Below are positions 8,592 to 16,706 of a DNA stretch of 64,000 nucleotides, piece by piece (the first letter of the stretch is position 1; each line of letters opens with the position of its first letter). The position numbers and the translations under genes are program-made. The notes beneath the pieces were generated by a model. The model was not told where the DNA came from. It saw nothing but the letters and a program-made list of their open reading frames with translations, and searched no databases. Origin of the DNA: Ramlibacter monticola (lineage in GTDB: Bacteria; Pseudomonadota; Gammaproteobacteria; Burkholderiales; Burkholderiaceae_C); the NCBI RefSeq assembly GCF_016722785.1, contig NZ_JAEQNE010000008.1, positions 186,001 to 250,000 of the forward strand, in the 5' to 3' direction.

Positions 8592-8710
8592 CAGACAGCC
8601 GAACGCAGGGGGCGCAAAGGTTCGCAGAGGACGCAGAAGAACTTCCTTTCGATGGATGTTCTTCTGCGCCCTCTGCGCTTTCTCTGCGCCCTCTGCGTTC
8701 GGCTGTCTTG
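8592..8710 (+). repeat. ~119-bp imperfect palindrome between convergent genes
   Basis: Two arms of about 52 bases are nearly exact reverse complements (a handful of mismatches and one short gap), separated by a loop of about 15 bases around TTCGATGGAT. The arms are built from short units such as CGCAGAGG and CTCTGCGCCC. A T-rich TTGTTTT follows on the plus strand. The element fills the gap between yacG (+) and the NUDIX gene (-), so it can terminate at least the yacG side. A second element of the same plan but different units lies at 59128-59250. Confidence 0.85.
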
Positions 8711-8712
8711 TT

Positions 8713-9177
8713 TTAGTGCGTCGCGCCCACGAACCCGCGCTCCTCGGCGAACCACTTCAGCACCGGCACCGTCCCCGGCAGCACCGGCTGCACCGTCACC
8801 GGCAGTTGCTGCCACGCGAACTGCTGGCCCTCGTGCATGTGCAGCGCGCCGCTCCACTCGTAGACCTTGCAGAAGTTCAGGCGCACCAGCGCGTGCGGAT
8901 AGTCGACGCGCTCGACGCGCCACGGATGCACCGCGGCGATGGTGACGCCGATCTCTTCCTGCAGTTCGCGCCGCAGCGCCTGCTCCACGGTCTCGCCCGG
9001 TTCCACCTTGCCGCCCGGGAACTCCCAGTAGCCCTCGTAGACCTTGCCCGCAGGGCGCGACGTGAGCAGGAAGGCGCCGTCGTCGCGGATCAGCACGCCG
9101 ACGGCGACCTCGACCTCCTTGCGATCCGGCCCGCCCTCGCGCGGCCGGTGTCCGTCGGCGACGAGAGGTTCACTCAC
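8713..9177 (-). CDS. NUDIX hydrolase, MutT-like
   Basis: Likely 8-oxo-dGTP (or related nucleotide) pyrophosphatase. 154 aa with a complete Nudix box, from GGKVEPGETVEQ into RRELQEEIGV, fitting Gx5Ex7REUxEExGU. The start is a GTG (9175-9177) that overlaps the TGA of the upstream ATPase, giving a coupled third gene behind argJ. The frame is open upstream, but that part only shadows the ATPase. MutT proper is about this length; exact substrate unproven. Confidence 0.88.
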   Translation of the reverse strand: MSEPLVADGHRPREGGPDRKEVEVAVGVLIRDDGAFLLTSRPAGKVYEGYWEFPGGKVEPGETVEQALRRELQEEIGVTIAAVHPWRVERVDYPHALVRLNFCKVYEWSGALHMHEGQQFAWQQLPVTVQPVLPGTVPVLKWFAEERGFVGATH

Positions 9178-10049
9178 CCGTGGTGCCGCCCGGCGTAGTC
9201 GCGCGCGAACTGGTAGGCCACCCGGCCGCTGCGCGAGCCGCGCTCCAGCGCCCACACCAGCGCCTGCGGACGCGCCGCGGCGATGTCGGCTTCCGCCACG
9301 CCGAAGTGCGCCAGCCAGGTCGCCGTGATGTGCAGGTATTCCTCCTGGCTGAAGGGATAGAAGCTCACCCAGAGGCCGAAGCGCTCCGACAGCGAGATCT
9401 TCTCCTCCACCACCTCGCCCGGATGCACCTCGCCGTCCTCCGTGTGCGTGTACGTGAGGTTCTCCTTCATGTACTCGGGCAGCAGGTGGCGCCGGTTGCT
9501 GGTGGCGTAGATCAGCACGTTGGGCGTGGAGGCGGCCACCGAGCCGTCGAGGATGGACTTCAGCGCCTTGTAGCCGGCCTCGCCCTCCTCGAAGCTGAGG
9601 TCGTCGCAGAACACCATGAACTTCTCGGGCCGGCCGGCGCACACGTCCACGATGTCGGGCAGGTCGGTGAGGTCCGCCTTGTCCACCTCGAGCAAGCGCA
9701 GGCCCTGCGCGGAATACGCATTGAGGCAGGCCTTGATCAGCGAGGACTTGCCGGTGCCGCGCGCGCCGGTCAGCAGCACGTTGTTGGCCGGATGGCCCTC
9801 CACGAACTGCTGCGTGTTGCGCTGGATCTTCTCCTTCTGCGGCTCGATCTCCTTCAGGTCGTCGAGGGAGATCGGCGCCACGTGGCGAACCGGCTCCAGC
9901 ACGCCGTGGCCGCTCGCGCGCTTGCGGTAGCGCCACGCGATCGCCGCATTCCAGTCGGGCGCGGACAGCGGCTGCGGCAGGATGGCCTCGATGCGACCGA
10001 GCAGGTGCAGCGCACGCTCGATCAGGACGTCGAACTTTTCCTGGCTCAT
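9174..10049 (-). CDS. DUF815-family AAA-type ATPase
   Basis: Predicted cytosolic P-loop ATPase of a conserved but uncharacterised family. 291 aa, with Walker A GARGTGKS at 95-102 and Walker B MVFCDDLSF near 149-157. A sensor-1-like YATSNRRHL follows, then FGLWVSFYPFSQEEYL typical of DUF815. The start ATG shares ATGA with the argJ stop, and its own stop overlaps the NUDIX GTG, so all three are probably translated together. The biochemical role is unknown. Confidence 0.88.
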   Translation of the reverse strand: MSQEKFDVLIERALHLLGRIEAILPQPLSAPDWNAAIAWRYRKRASGHGVLEPVRHVAPISLDDLKEIEPQKEKIQRNTQQFVEGHPANNVLLTGARGTGKSSLIKACLNAYSAQGLRLLEVDKADLTDLPDIVDVCAGRPEKFMVFCDDLSFEEGEAGYKALKSILDGSVAASTPNVLIYATSNRRHLLPEYMKENLTYTHTEDGEVHPGEVVEEKISLSERFGLWVSFYPFSQEEYLHITATWLAHFGVAEADIAAARPQALVWALERGSRSGRVAYQFARDYAGRHHG

Positions 10050-11272
10050 GAACGGTAATCGGCGTTGATGCTCACGTAGTCGTGGCTGAAGTCGCAGGTC
10101 CACACCTGGTCGGCGGCCAGGCCGCGGCCCAGGCCCACCCGCACGGTGATCTCCTGCTGCTTCATCACGCGCTGGCCGTCTTCCTCGCGGTACGCGGGGT
10201 GCCGGCCGCCCTGCGTGGCCACGTGCACCTCGTCGAGGTACAGCTCGATCTTCGTCTGGTCCAGGTCGGCGATGCCGGCATAGCCCACCGCCGCCAGGAT
10301 GCGGCCCAGGTTCGGATCGCTGGCGAAGAAGGCGGTCTTCACGAGCGGCGAATGCGCGATGGCGTAGGCCACCTGGCGGCACTCGGGCGCATCCCTGCCG
10401 CCCTCGACACGCACGGTGATGAACTTGGTGGCGCCCTCGCCGTCGCGCACGATCGCCTGCGCCAGCAGGCGCGAGACCTCCAGCATCGCCAGCTTGAGCG
10501 CGGCGCCGGCCGGCGTGTGCAGCGACGTGATCACGGGGTGCTGCGCCTTCTGCGTCGCGATCACCACGAAGGAGTCGTTGGTGGAGGTGTCGCCGTCCAC
10601 CGTCACGCGGTTGAAGGAGCCTTCGGCCAGCTCGAACGCGAGCTCCGGCAGCAGGCGGGGATCGACCTGGGCATCCGTCGCCAGGAAGCCCAGCATGGTC
10701 GCCATGTTGGGGCGGATCATGCCGGCGCCCTTGCTGATGCCGGTAATGGTCACCGTCGCGCCGTCGATCCTCACCTGCCGGCTGAACGCCTTCGGCAGGG
10801 TGTCGGTGGTCATGATGCCCTCGGCCGCGCGCAGCCAGTGCGCCGGCTGCGCGTCGGCGATCGCGGCGGGCAGGCCGGCCTCGATGCGCTCGATAGGGAG
10901 CTGCTCCATGATGACGCCGGTGGAGAACGGCAGCACCTGCGCGGGCGACACCTTCAGCAGCTTCGCGGCGGCTGCGCAGGTGGCCCGGGCGCTCGCCAGG
11001 CCCTGCTCGCCGGTGCCCGCGTTGGCGTTGCCCGTGTTGATCACGATCGCGCGGATGTCGCCGCGCAGCAGGTGCTCGCGGCACACCTGCACCGGCGCGG
11101 CGCAGAAGCGGTTCTGCGTGAACACGCCGCCGACCGCCGCGCCCTCGTCGAGGAGGACGACGGTCAGGTCCTTGCGGTTGGCCTTGCGGATGCCCGCCTC
11201 GGCGACGCCGATGCGCACGCCGGGAACCGGGTGCAGTGTTGCCGCGCCCGGCGCGCTCAGGTTGACTGCCAT
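10046..11272 (-). CDS. argJ: Glutamate N-acetyltransferase / amino-acid acetyltransferase ArgJ
   Basis: Ornithine-acetyltransferase of the cyclic arginine pathway, moving acetyl from N-acetylornithine to glutamate. 408 aa. The self-cleavage site is present: GISKGAGMIRPNMATMLGF with the A191-T192 junction, Thr192 becoming the nucleophile of the beta chain. Also FTQNRFCAAPV and NTGNANAG near the N-terminus. Lead gene of the coupled trio with the DUF815 ATPase and the NUDIX hydrolase. Confidence 0.96.
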   Translation of the reverse strand: MAVNLSAPGAATLHPVPGVRIGVAEAGIRKANRKDLTVVLLDEGAAVGGVFTQNRFCAAPVQVCREHLLRGDIRAIVINTGNANAGTGEQGLASARATCAAAAKLLKVSPAQVLPFSTGVIMEQLPIERIEAGLPAAIADAQPAHWLRAAEGIMTTDTLPKAFSRQVRIDGATVTITGISKGAGMIRPNMATMLGFLATDAQVDPRLLPELAFELAEGSFNRVTVDGDTSTNDSFVVIATQKAQHPVITSLHTPAGAALKLAMLEVSRLLAQAIVRDGEGATKFITVRVEGGRDAPECRQVAYAIAHSPLVKTAFFASDPNLGRILAAVGYAGIADLDQTKIELYLDEVHVATQGGRHPAYREEDGQRVMKQQEITVRVGLGRGLAADQVWTCDFSHDYVSINADYRS

Positions 11273-11306
11273 GGGAATGCCCTTGTGAAGATGAGAAGAA
11301 GCGGGA

Positions 11307-11753
11307 TCAGCCCTGCCGCCACGGCAGGCCGCGCACGCGCCAGCCGCCGACCGTGTCGCGGTGCCCCTGCCCGTCGGGGTCGCCCTGGAAGCCTTCGAGG
11401 ATGTTGTAGGCCTCGTAGCCGAGTTCGGTCGCGCGCCGGGACGAAGCCACCGAGCGCACGCCGCTGCGGCAGAGCATGACCACCTTGCGGTCGGACGGCA
11501 CCCTGGCACGCAGATCCTCGTCGAAGTCGGGCCGGACCAGCATGCCCGGCCAGTGCTTCCATTCGATGTTGATGGCGCCGGGGATAAAGCCGACCCAGTC
11601 GCGCTCGGCGTCGGTGCGGACGTCCACCAGCACCGCCTCGCCCTGCTGCCACCAGCGGAAGGCGAGCTCGGGCGTGACGTCGCCGGCGTAGCCCTCGGCG
11701 GGCCGCGGCTGGAAGCGGTCGGGGGATGGGGCGGCGGCGTTCATGCCGGCCAT
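11307..11753 (-). CDS. Rhodanese-like sulfurtransferase domain protein
   Basis: Single rhodanese domain, probably cytosolic persulfide or sulfur transfer. 148 aa from the upstream ATG; an in-frame ATG three codons later (11744) is equally possible and neither has a clear ribosome site. VLVDVRTDAERDWVGFIPGA and the active-site loop MLCRSGVRS with Cys95 are intact. Between argJ and the FAH-like gene, same strand; no functional link is evident. Confidence 0.85.
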   Translation of the reverse strand: MAGMNAAAPSPDRFQPRPAEGYAGDVTPELAFRWWQQGEAVLVDVRTDAERDWVGFIPGAINIEWKHWPGMLVRPDFDEDLRARVPSDRKVVMLCRSGVRSVASSRRATELGYEAYNILEGFQGDPDGQGHRDTVGGWRVRGLPWRQG

Positions 11754-11778
11754 TCTGCCAGCGCCGCCACCCCGGCTC

Positions 11779-12576
11779 TCACACGATCCGGACCTGCAGG
11801 TTCGGCAGCTTGTCGATGTGGATCTCGATCACGTCGCCGCGCACCACCGGGCCCACGTTCTCCGGCGTGCCCGAGTAGATGATGTCGCCGGCGAAGAGCT
11901 CGTTGGCTTCCGACAGCTTGCTGATCTGCTCGGCCACCGACCAGATCATCTGGTTGAGGTTGGCGTTCTGCTTGGTCTGGCCGTTCACCTTCAGCCAGAT
12001 CGCGCCATCGCCGAAGTGCCCGGTCTGGGCCACCGTGTGCAGCGGCCCGATCACGGCGGAGTGGTCGAAGCTCTTGCCGATCTCCCAGGGCTTCTTCTCG
12101 TCGCCCATCGCGCGCTGCAGGTCGCGGCGCGTCATGTCGAGGCCCAGCGTGTAGCCCCAGACGTGGTCCAGCGCGCTCGCCACCGGGATGTTGCGGCCGC
12201 CGCGGCCGATCGCCGCCACGAGCTCGACCTCGTAGTGGTAGTTCTTCGTCAGCGTCGGATAGGGGTGGTCCCCCACCGTCCCCGGCGCGACGAACTGGAT
12301 CGCGTCGGTGGGCTTCTGGAAGAAGAACGGCGGCTCGCGATCGGGGTTGGACCCCATCTCGATGGAGTGGGCGCGGTAGTTGCGCCCGATGCAATAGATG
12401 CGGCGCACGGGGAACGCCATGTCGGCCCCGGCCACCGGGATGGTGCTGGGCCGGACCGCGAACGGGGTGCGCCCGCTGCCCGTGCTCGTCGACGTCGACG
12501 TGGCCGTGGCCGCGCAACCCGCGAGCCCCGTGGCGGCCACCGCCGCCGAGCCCTGGAAGAAACGCCTTCTCTTCAT
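11779..12576 (-). CDS. Exported fumarylacetoacetate-hydrolase-family lipoprotein
   Basis: FAH-fold enzymes cleave or decarboxylate 2-oxo acids such as acylpyruvates, using a divalent metal. 265 aa from the ATG behind AAGGAGA; an upstream in-frame ATG has no such site. The N-terminus MKRRRFFQGSAAVAATGLAGC combines a twin-arginine motif with a lipobox (LAGC), predicting Tat export and lipidation. The catalytic part shows RIYCIGRNYRAH, a metal-binding YHYEVELVAAIGRG and GYTLGLDMTRRDLQ. Family members are usually cytosolic, so the signal is unusual. It is divergent from the TRAP operon at 12741, and may process a substrate outside the membrane for that importer (inference). Confidence 0.85.
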   Translation of the reverse strand: MKRRRFFQGSAAVAATGLAGCAATATSTSTSTGSGRTPFAVRPSTIPVAGADMAFPVRRIYCIGRNYRAHSIEMGSNPDREPPFFFQKPTDAIQFVAPGTVGDHPYPTLTKNYHYEVELVAAIGRGGRNIPVASALDHVWGYTLGLDMTRRDLQRAMGDEKKPWEIGKSFDHSAVIGPLHTVAQTGHFGDGAIWLKVNGQTKQNANLNQMIWSVAEQISKLSEANELFAGDIIYSGTPENVGPVVRGDVIEIHIDKLPNLQVRIV

Positions 12577-12656
12577 TCCCTTGTCTCCTTTGCCTTGCAG
12601 AGTGAAGCGCCTCGCGTCGACAGCCACCTGTCAGGAAATGGCGTCACTTGAGGCTA

Positions 12657-12681
12657 GCCGATCCGTGTAAACCCTATCGGC
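12657..12681. promoter_or_regulatory. Candidate operator in the FAH/dctP divergent gap
   Basis: Inverted repeat GCCGAT...ATCGGC with a 13-base AT-richer centre, in the 164-base gap between the divergent exported FAH gene and dctP. It is placed to serve both genes. No adjacent regulator gene and no clear -35/-10 pair were found. Confidence 0.3.
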
Positions 12682-12740
12682 ACTTGTAACCGGCGAATCA
12701 AAGATAGCCCGTCGAATAAACCAACGTCAAGGAGACACGC

Positions 12741-13865
12741 ATGAGCGAGATGAAGACCCCGCGTCGCCGCAGCCTGCTCAAAGGAGCCGCCGTTGCAGCG
12801 GGAGCGATGTCGGCGCCGATGGTGGCGGTGGCCCAGACCACGTCGTTCCGTTTCCAGAGCACGTGGCCGGCGAAGGACATCTTCCACGAGTTCGCGCTGG
12901 ACTTCGCGAAGAAGGTGAACGACATGGCCGGCAACCGGCTGAAGATCGAGGTGCTGCCCTCCGGCGCGGTGGTCCCGGCCTTCCAGCTGCTCGAGGCCGT
13001 CAACAAGGGCACGCTCGATGGCGGGCACGGCGTGGTGGCCTACCACTACGGCAAGAACTCCGCCCTGGCGCTGTGGGGCTCGGGTCCGGCTTTCGGCATG
13101 AACCCGAACATCGTGCTGTCCTGGCACTACTACGGCGGCGGCAAGCAGCTGCTGGAGGAGATCTACAAGTCCATCAACATGGACGTCGTCTCCTATCTCT
13201 ACGGCCCGATGCAGACGCAGCCCCTGGGCTGGTTCAAGAAGCCGATCTCGAACGTCGCCCAGTTGAAGGGCCTGAAGTACCGCACCGTCGGCCTCGCCGT
13301 GGACCTGTTCACCGACCTGGGCGCAGCGGTCAACCCGCTGCCCGGCGGCGAGATCGTGCCGGCGCTGGACCGCGGCCTGATCGAGGCAGCGGAATTCAAC
13401 AACGCCTCCTCCGACCGCGTGCTGGGCTTCCCGGACGTCGCCAAGAACTGCATGCTGCAAAGCTTCCACCAGTCCGGCGAGCAGTTCGAGATCCTGTTCA
13501 ACCGCGGCAAGTACAACGCACTGGCGCCCGAACTCAAGGCCATCATCGACTACGCCGTGCAGGCCGCCTCCGCCGACTTCGCCTGGAAGGCCATCGACCG
13601 CAACTCGAAGGACTACATCGAGCTGAAGACCAAGGACAAGATCAACTTCTACAAGACGCCCGATGCCATCCTGCGCGCGCAGCTCGATGCGTGGGATCGC
13701 GTGGTGGCCAAGAAGTCCACCGACAACCCGTTCTTCAAGAAGGTGCTGGATTCGCAGCGCGCGTTCGCCGAACGCGCCGGCCAGTGGAACTTCGACTACG
13801 AGGTCAACTTCCGCATGGCCTGGGACCGCTACTTCGCCAAGGGCGGCAACACCAAGAAGGCCTGA
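12741..13865 (+). CDS. TRAP transporter substrate-binding protein (DctP family)
   Basis: Periplasmic solute receptor for a tripartite ATP-independent importer. 374 aa, start ATG behind AAGGAGA. The N-terminus TPRRRSLLKGAAVAAGA is a Tat signal, with cleavage likely after PMVAVA (about residue 31). The mature part has FRFQSTWPAKDIFHEFA and FNNASSDRVLGFPDVAKN, resembling 2-oxoacid/carboxylate-type receptors (TakP/DctP7 group). Substrate is inferred only from this resemblance. Followed by a strong hairpin terminator (13886-13913), then dctQ and dctM, so the receptor is probably made in excess of the permease. Confidence 0.9.
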   Translation: MSEMKTPRRRSLLKGAAVAAGAMSAPMVAVAQTTSFRFQSTWPAKDIFHEFALDFAKKVNDMAGNRLKIEVLPSGAVVPAFQLLEAVNKGTLDGGHGVVAYHYGKNSALALWGSGPAFGMNPNIVLSWHYYGGGKQLLEEIYKSINMDVVSYLYGPMQTQPLGWFKKPISNVAQLKGLKYRTVGLAVDLFTDLGAAVNPLPGGEIVPALDRGLIEAAEFNNASSDRVLGFPDVAKNCMLQSFHQSGEQFEILFNRGKYNALAPELKAIIDYAVQAASADFAWKAIDRNSKDYIELKTKDKINFYKTPDAILRAQLDAWDRVVAKKSTDNPFFKKVLDSQRAFAERAGQWNFDYEVNFRMAWDRYFAKGGNTKKA

Positions 13866-13885
13866 TGCCCGAGGCCGGATGAAAA

Positions 13886-13913
13886 GGGCGGCTGCGACAG
13901 CCGCCCTTTTTTT
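13886..13913 (+). terminator. Intrinsic terminator/attenuator after dctP
   Basis: Perfect 9-bp stem GGGCGGCTG/CAGCCGCCC, 3-base loop, followed by seven T. It lies between dctP and dctQ of one transport operon, so partial read-through would set receptor-to-permease ratio. Confidence 0.88.
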
Positions 13914-13949
13914 GGCCTGCGGGGATTCCGATACAACGAAGGACTACGG

Positions 13950-14564
13950 ATGCAGAAGGTACTGTTGACGGTGGACCGCATTTCGACCTGGCTGGGGCAG
14001 CTGTTCGCCTGGGCCATCATCGGGTTGACGGTGATGATCTCGTGGGAGGTGTTCTCCCGCTACGTGCTAGGCAACCCGCACGCCTGGATGCTCGACGTGC
14101 AGATCATGCTGTACGGCGTGCTGTTCATGATGGCAGGCGCGTACACGCTCTCCAAGAACGGCCACGTGCGCGGCGACGTTCTTTACGGCTTCTTCTCCGA
14201 CCGCACCCAGGCGACACTGGACCTGATCCTCTACATCCTGTTCTTCCTGCCCGGCGTGTTCGCAATGACCTGGGCCGGCTGGCGCTTCTTCACCGAGGCG
14301 CTGGCGATCCGCGAGCAGACCTTCAACGCCGTGCCGCTGCCGGTATACCCCTTCAAGTTCGTCATCCCGTTCGCCGGCGCCATCCTGCTGACCCAGGGGC
14401 TGGTCGAGATCGCCCGCTGCATCATCTGCATCCGCGACGGCTTCTGGCCCTCGCGCGAGCAGGACGTGGAGGAAGTGGACGTCGACAAGCTCAAGGCGAT
14501 GGTGCACGCCGACGATCCGGGCGCCGCGCTCGCGGCCCCGCCGGCCGAGAAGGGGACCCTGTGA
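13950..14564 (+). CDS. dctQ: TRAP transporter small permease subunit (DctQ)
   Basis: Four-helix membrane subunit that pairs with DctM. 204 aa with hydrophobic segments near 15-35, 50-67, 85-110 and 128-150, and the family motif MLDVQIMLYGVLFMMAGAYTL followed by GHVRGDV. The C-terminal acidic and Ala-rich tail is cytosolic. Its TGA overlaps the dctM ATG by one base. Confidence 0.9.
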   Translation: MQKVLLTVDRISTWLGQLFAWAIIGLTVMISWEVFSRYVLGNPHAWMLDVQIMLYGVLFMMAGAYTLSKNGHVRGDVLYGFFSDRTQATLDLILYILFFLPGVFAMTWAGWRFFTEALAIREQTFNAVPLPVYPFKFVIPFAGAILLTQGLVEIARCIICIRDGFWPSREQDVEEVDVDKLKAMVHADDPGAALAAPPAEKGTL

Positions 14565-16621
14565 TGAAGATGCGCAAGGAACTCTGGTTCGGCTTCACGC
14601 TGATGGGGATCATCATCGTGGGGGCGCTCTACATGCTGTTGAGCGCCCCGGTGATCGAGCGCGGCCACATCGGCCTGCTGATGCTGTCGCTGGTGGTCGT
14701 GGCGATCATGCTCGGCTTCCCCACGGCTTTCACGCTGATGGGCATGGGGATGATCTTCACCTGGCTGGCCTACGAGAAGGACTGGCACAAGACGCTGGAC
14801 CTGATGGTGCAGGCGGCCTACAAGGTGATGGGCAACGACGTGCTCATCTCGATCCCGCTGTTCGTGTTCATGGGCTACCTGGTCGAGCGCGCCAACCTGA
14901 TCGAGCGGCTGTTCAAGTCCATTCACCTCGCGCTGGCGCGCGTGCCCGGCGCCCTGGCGGTGGCTACGCTGGTGACCTGCGCCGTGTTCGCCACCGCCAC
15001 CGGCATCGTCGGCGCGGTCGTCACGCTGATGGGCCTGCTGGCCTTCCCGGCCATGCTGCGGGCGGGCTACAACATCAAGCTCTCTTCCGGCGCGATCACG
15101 GCCGGCGGCTGCCTGGGCATCCTGATTCCGCCATCGGTGCTGCTGATCGTGTACGGCGCCACCGCGGGCGTCTCCGTGGTGCAGCTGTACGCCGGCGCGT
15201 TCTTCCCCGGCATCATGCTGGCCGGCCTGTACATCGCCTATGTGATCATCCTCGCGAAGGTCAAGCCCTCGCTGGCACCGCCGCTGTCCGCCGAAGACCG
15301 CAAGGTGCCCCTGCCGCCGCTGACGCAGCGCTTCGCGCGCTCGCCCAATGCGCACGTGCTGCCCGGCATGCTCGGCGCGCTGAAGGGCCGCGCCAACCAG
15401 GACGTGCCCACCTCCTACATCCTCAAGCAGCTGGGCATCGTCGCGATGCCGCTGGTGATCTTCGCCTTCCTCGGCCTCTGGGGCTACCAGGCCGTGACCG
15501 CCGCTCCCGAGGACGACAACCCCAGCGGCATGCAGAAGATCGACGACGCCTCGCCCAGTGCACCTCCCGGCGGCAGCCTCGCCGAGCCGCCCTCCGACGG
15601 CGCGCTGAAGGTACCCGCCGACTCGGGCGCGCTGCAGGAGCCGCCGGCGGATGCCGGCGCACCGAAGGAGCCGCCCGCAGAAGGCGCTGCACTCAAGGAA
15701 CCGCCGGCCGAAGGCGGCGTGAAGGCCCCCCCCGCCAGCGGTGGCGTGCAAGTCCCGCCCTCCGCCGCCGGCGTGCAGGAGCCTCCGGGCGGCGCCTCGG
15801 TCCAGGAGCCGCCCGGCGCCGGTGTGAAGGAGCCCGGCGCGCCCAGGCCGGCCAGCAGCAGGGTGGCTGCGCCGGAGGGCTTCTGGATCACGCTCGGCGT
15901 GTTCGGCGCGCTCCTGGCGCTCTTCTACGTCTTCCTGAGCTTCGCGCGCCTCGAAGTGTTCAAGATGCTGCTGACCAGCTTCTTCCCGCTGATGGTCCTG
16001 ATCCTGGCGGTGCTGGGCTCGATCGTGCTGGGCCTCGCCACGCCCTCCGAAGCGGCGGCGGTCGGCGCTTTCGGCGGCTTCCTGCTGGCGGCGGCCTATC
16101 GCCAGCTCACGATGAGCGTGGTCAAGGAAAGCGTGTTCCTCACCGCCAAGACCTCGGCCATGGTGTGCTGGCTGTTCGTCGGCTCGGCGATCTTCTCGGC
16201 GGCCTTCGCGCTGCTGGGCGGGCAGGAACTGGTGGAGCGCTGGGTGCTGTCGATGAACCTGAGCAAGACGCAGTTCCTTCTGCTGTCGCAGGTCATCATC
16301 TTCATCCTGGGCTGGCCGCTGGAGTGGACGGAGATCATCGTGATCTTCATGCCGATCTTCATCCCGCTGCTGGACAAGTTCGGCGTCGATCCCCTGTTCT
16401 TCGGCCTGCTGGTGGCGCTGAACCTGCAGACGGCCTTCCTGTCGCCCCCGGTGGCGATGGCCGCCTTCTACCTGAAGGGGGTGAGCCCGCCGCACGTGAC
16501 GCTCAACCAGATTTTCCTGGGGATGATGCCGTTCATGGCGATCCAGGTACTCGCGATCTTTCTTTTGTACATCTTCCCCGGCATCGGCCTGTGGCTGCCG
16601 CAACTGCTGTACGCACGTTGA
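14564..16621 (+). CDS. dctM: TRAP transporter large permease (DctM) with proline-rich insert
   Basis: Large membrane subunit catalysing sodium-driven uptake with DctQ. 685 aa, against about 425 for ordinary DctM. Transport motifs include GFPTAFTLMGMG, ATATGIVGAVVTLMGLLAFP, GGCLGILIPPSVLLIVYG and, in the second half, GLATPSEAAAVGAFG. Between the two halves an extra membrane segment is followed by a repetitive Pro/Gly/Ala stretch (about residues 338-426) of units like KEPPAEG and QEPPGGA. Long DctMs with extra loops are known in the keto-acid/mannitol type; the repeat is distinctive. ATG overlaps dctQ stop (TGATG). A terminator follows. Confidence 0.9.
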   Translation: MKMRKELWFGFTLMGIIIVGALYMLLSAPVIERGHIGLLMLSLVVVAIMLGFPTAFTLMGMGMIFTWLAYEKDWHKTLDLMVQAAYKVMGNDVLISIPLFVFMGYLVERANLIERLFKSIHLALARVPGALAVATLVTCAVFATATGIVGAVVTLMGLLAFPAMLRAGYNIKLSSGAITAGGCLGILIPPSVLLIVYGATAGVSVVQLYAGAFFPGIMLAGLYIAYVIILAKVKPSLAPPLSAEDRKVPLPPLTQRFARSPNAHVLPGMLGALKGRANQDVPTSYILKQLGIVAMPLVIFAFLGLWGYQAVTAAPEDDNPSGMQKIDDASPSAPPGGSLAEPPSDGALKVPADSGALQEPPADAGAPKEPPAEGAALKEPPAEGGVKAPPASGGVQVPPSAAGVQEPPGGASVQEPPGAGVKEPGAPRPASSRVAAPEGFWITLGVFGALLALFYVFLSFARLEVFKMLLTSFFPLMVLILAVLGSIVLGLATPSEAAAVGAFGGFLLAAAYRQLTMSVVKESVFLTAKTSAMVCWLFVGSAIFSAAFALLGGQELVERWVLSMNLSKTQFLLLSQVIIFILGWPLEWTEIIVIFMPIFIPLLDKFGVDPLFFGLLVALNLQTAFLSPPVAMAAFYLKGVSPPHVTLNQIFLGMMPFMAIQVLAIFLLYIFPGIGLWLPQLLYAR
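15577..15843 (+). repeat. In-frame Pro-rich repeat within dctM
   Basis: About nine imperfect copies of a 9-11 residue unit with core [EK]EPPA[ED]G/[KQ]xPP, encoded by degenerate 27-33 base repeats. Flanked by hydrophobic segments, so it is predicted to be an unstructured loop in one compartment. Confidence 0.8.
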
Positions 16622-16654
16622 CGTGTCCGTCACCCCCGCGCAGGCGGGGGGCCC

Positions 16655-16686
16655 GGAAAGGCGGCCACTGGCCGCCTTTCCTTTTG
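16655..16686 (+). terminator. Intrinsic terminator after dctM
   Basis: Perfect 12-bp stem GGAAAGGCGGCC/GGCCGCCTTTCC with a 3-base loop and a short T run. Ends the TRAP operon and separates it from icmF. Confidence 0.85.
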
Positions 16687-16706
16687 GCAGGCGGCGGGAG
16701 TCTCCA

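Noticed and set aside
8713..9936. Long NUDIX reading frame suggesting a fusion with an N-terminal domain
   Set aside because: The N-terminal two thirds is an out-of-frame copy of the DUF815 ATPase; the GTG at 9177 is the credible start.
11779..12576. Fumarylacetoacetase of tyrosine catabolism paired with hppD
   Set aside because: It has an export signal, lies 40 kb from hppD, and matches the short fumarylpyruvate-hydrolase type instead of the long FahA type.
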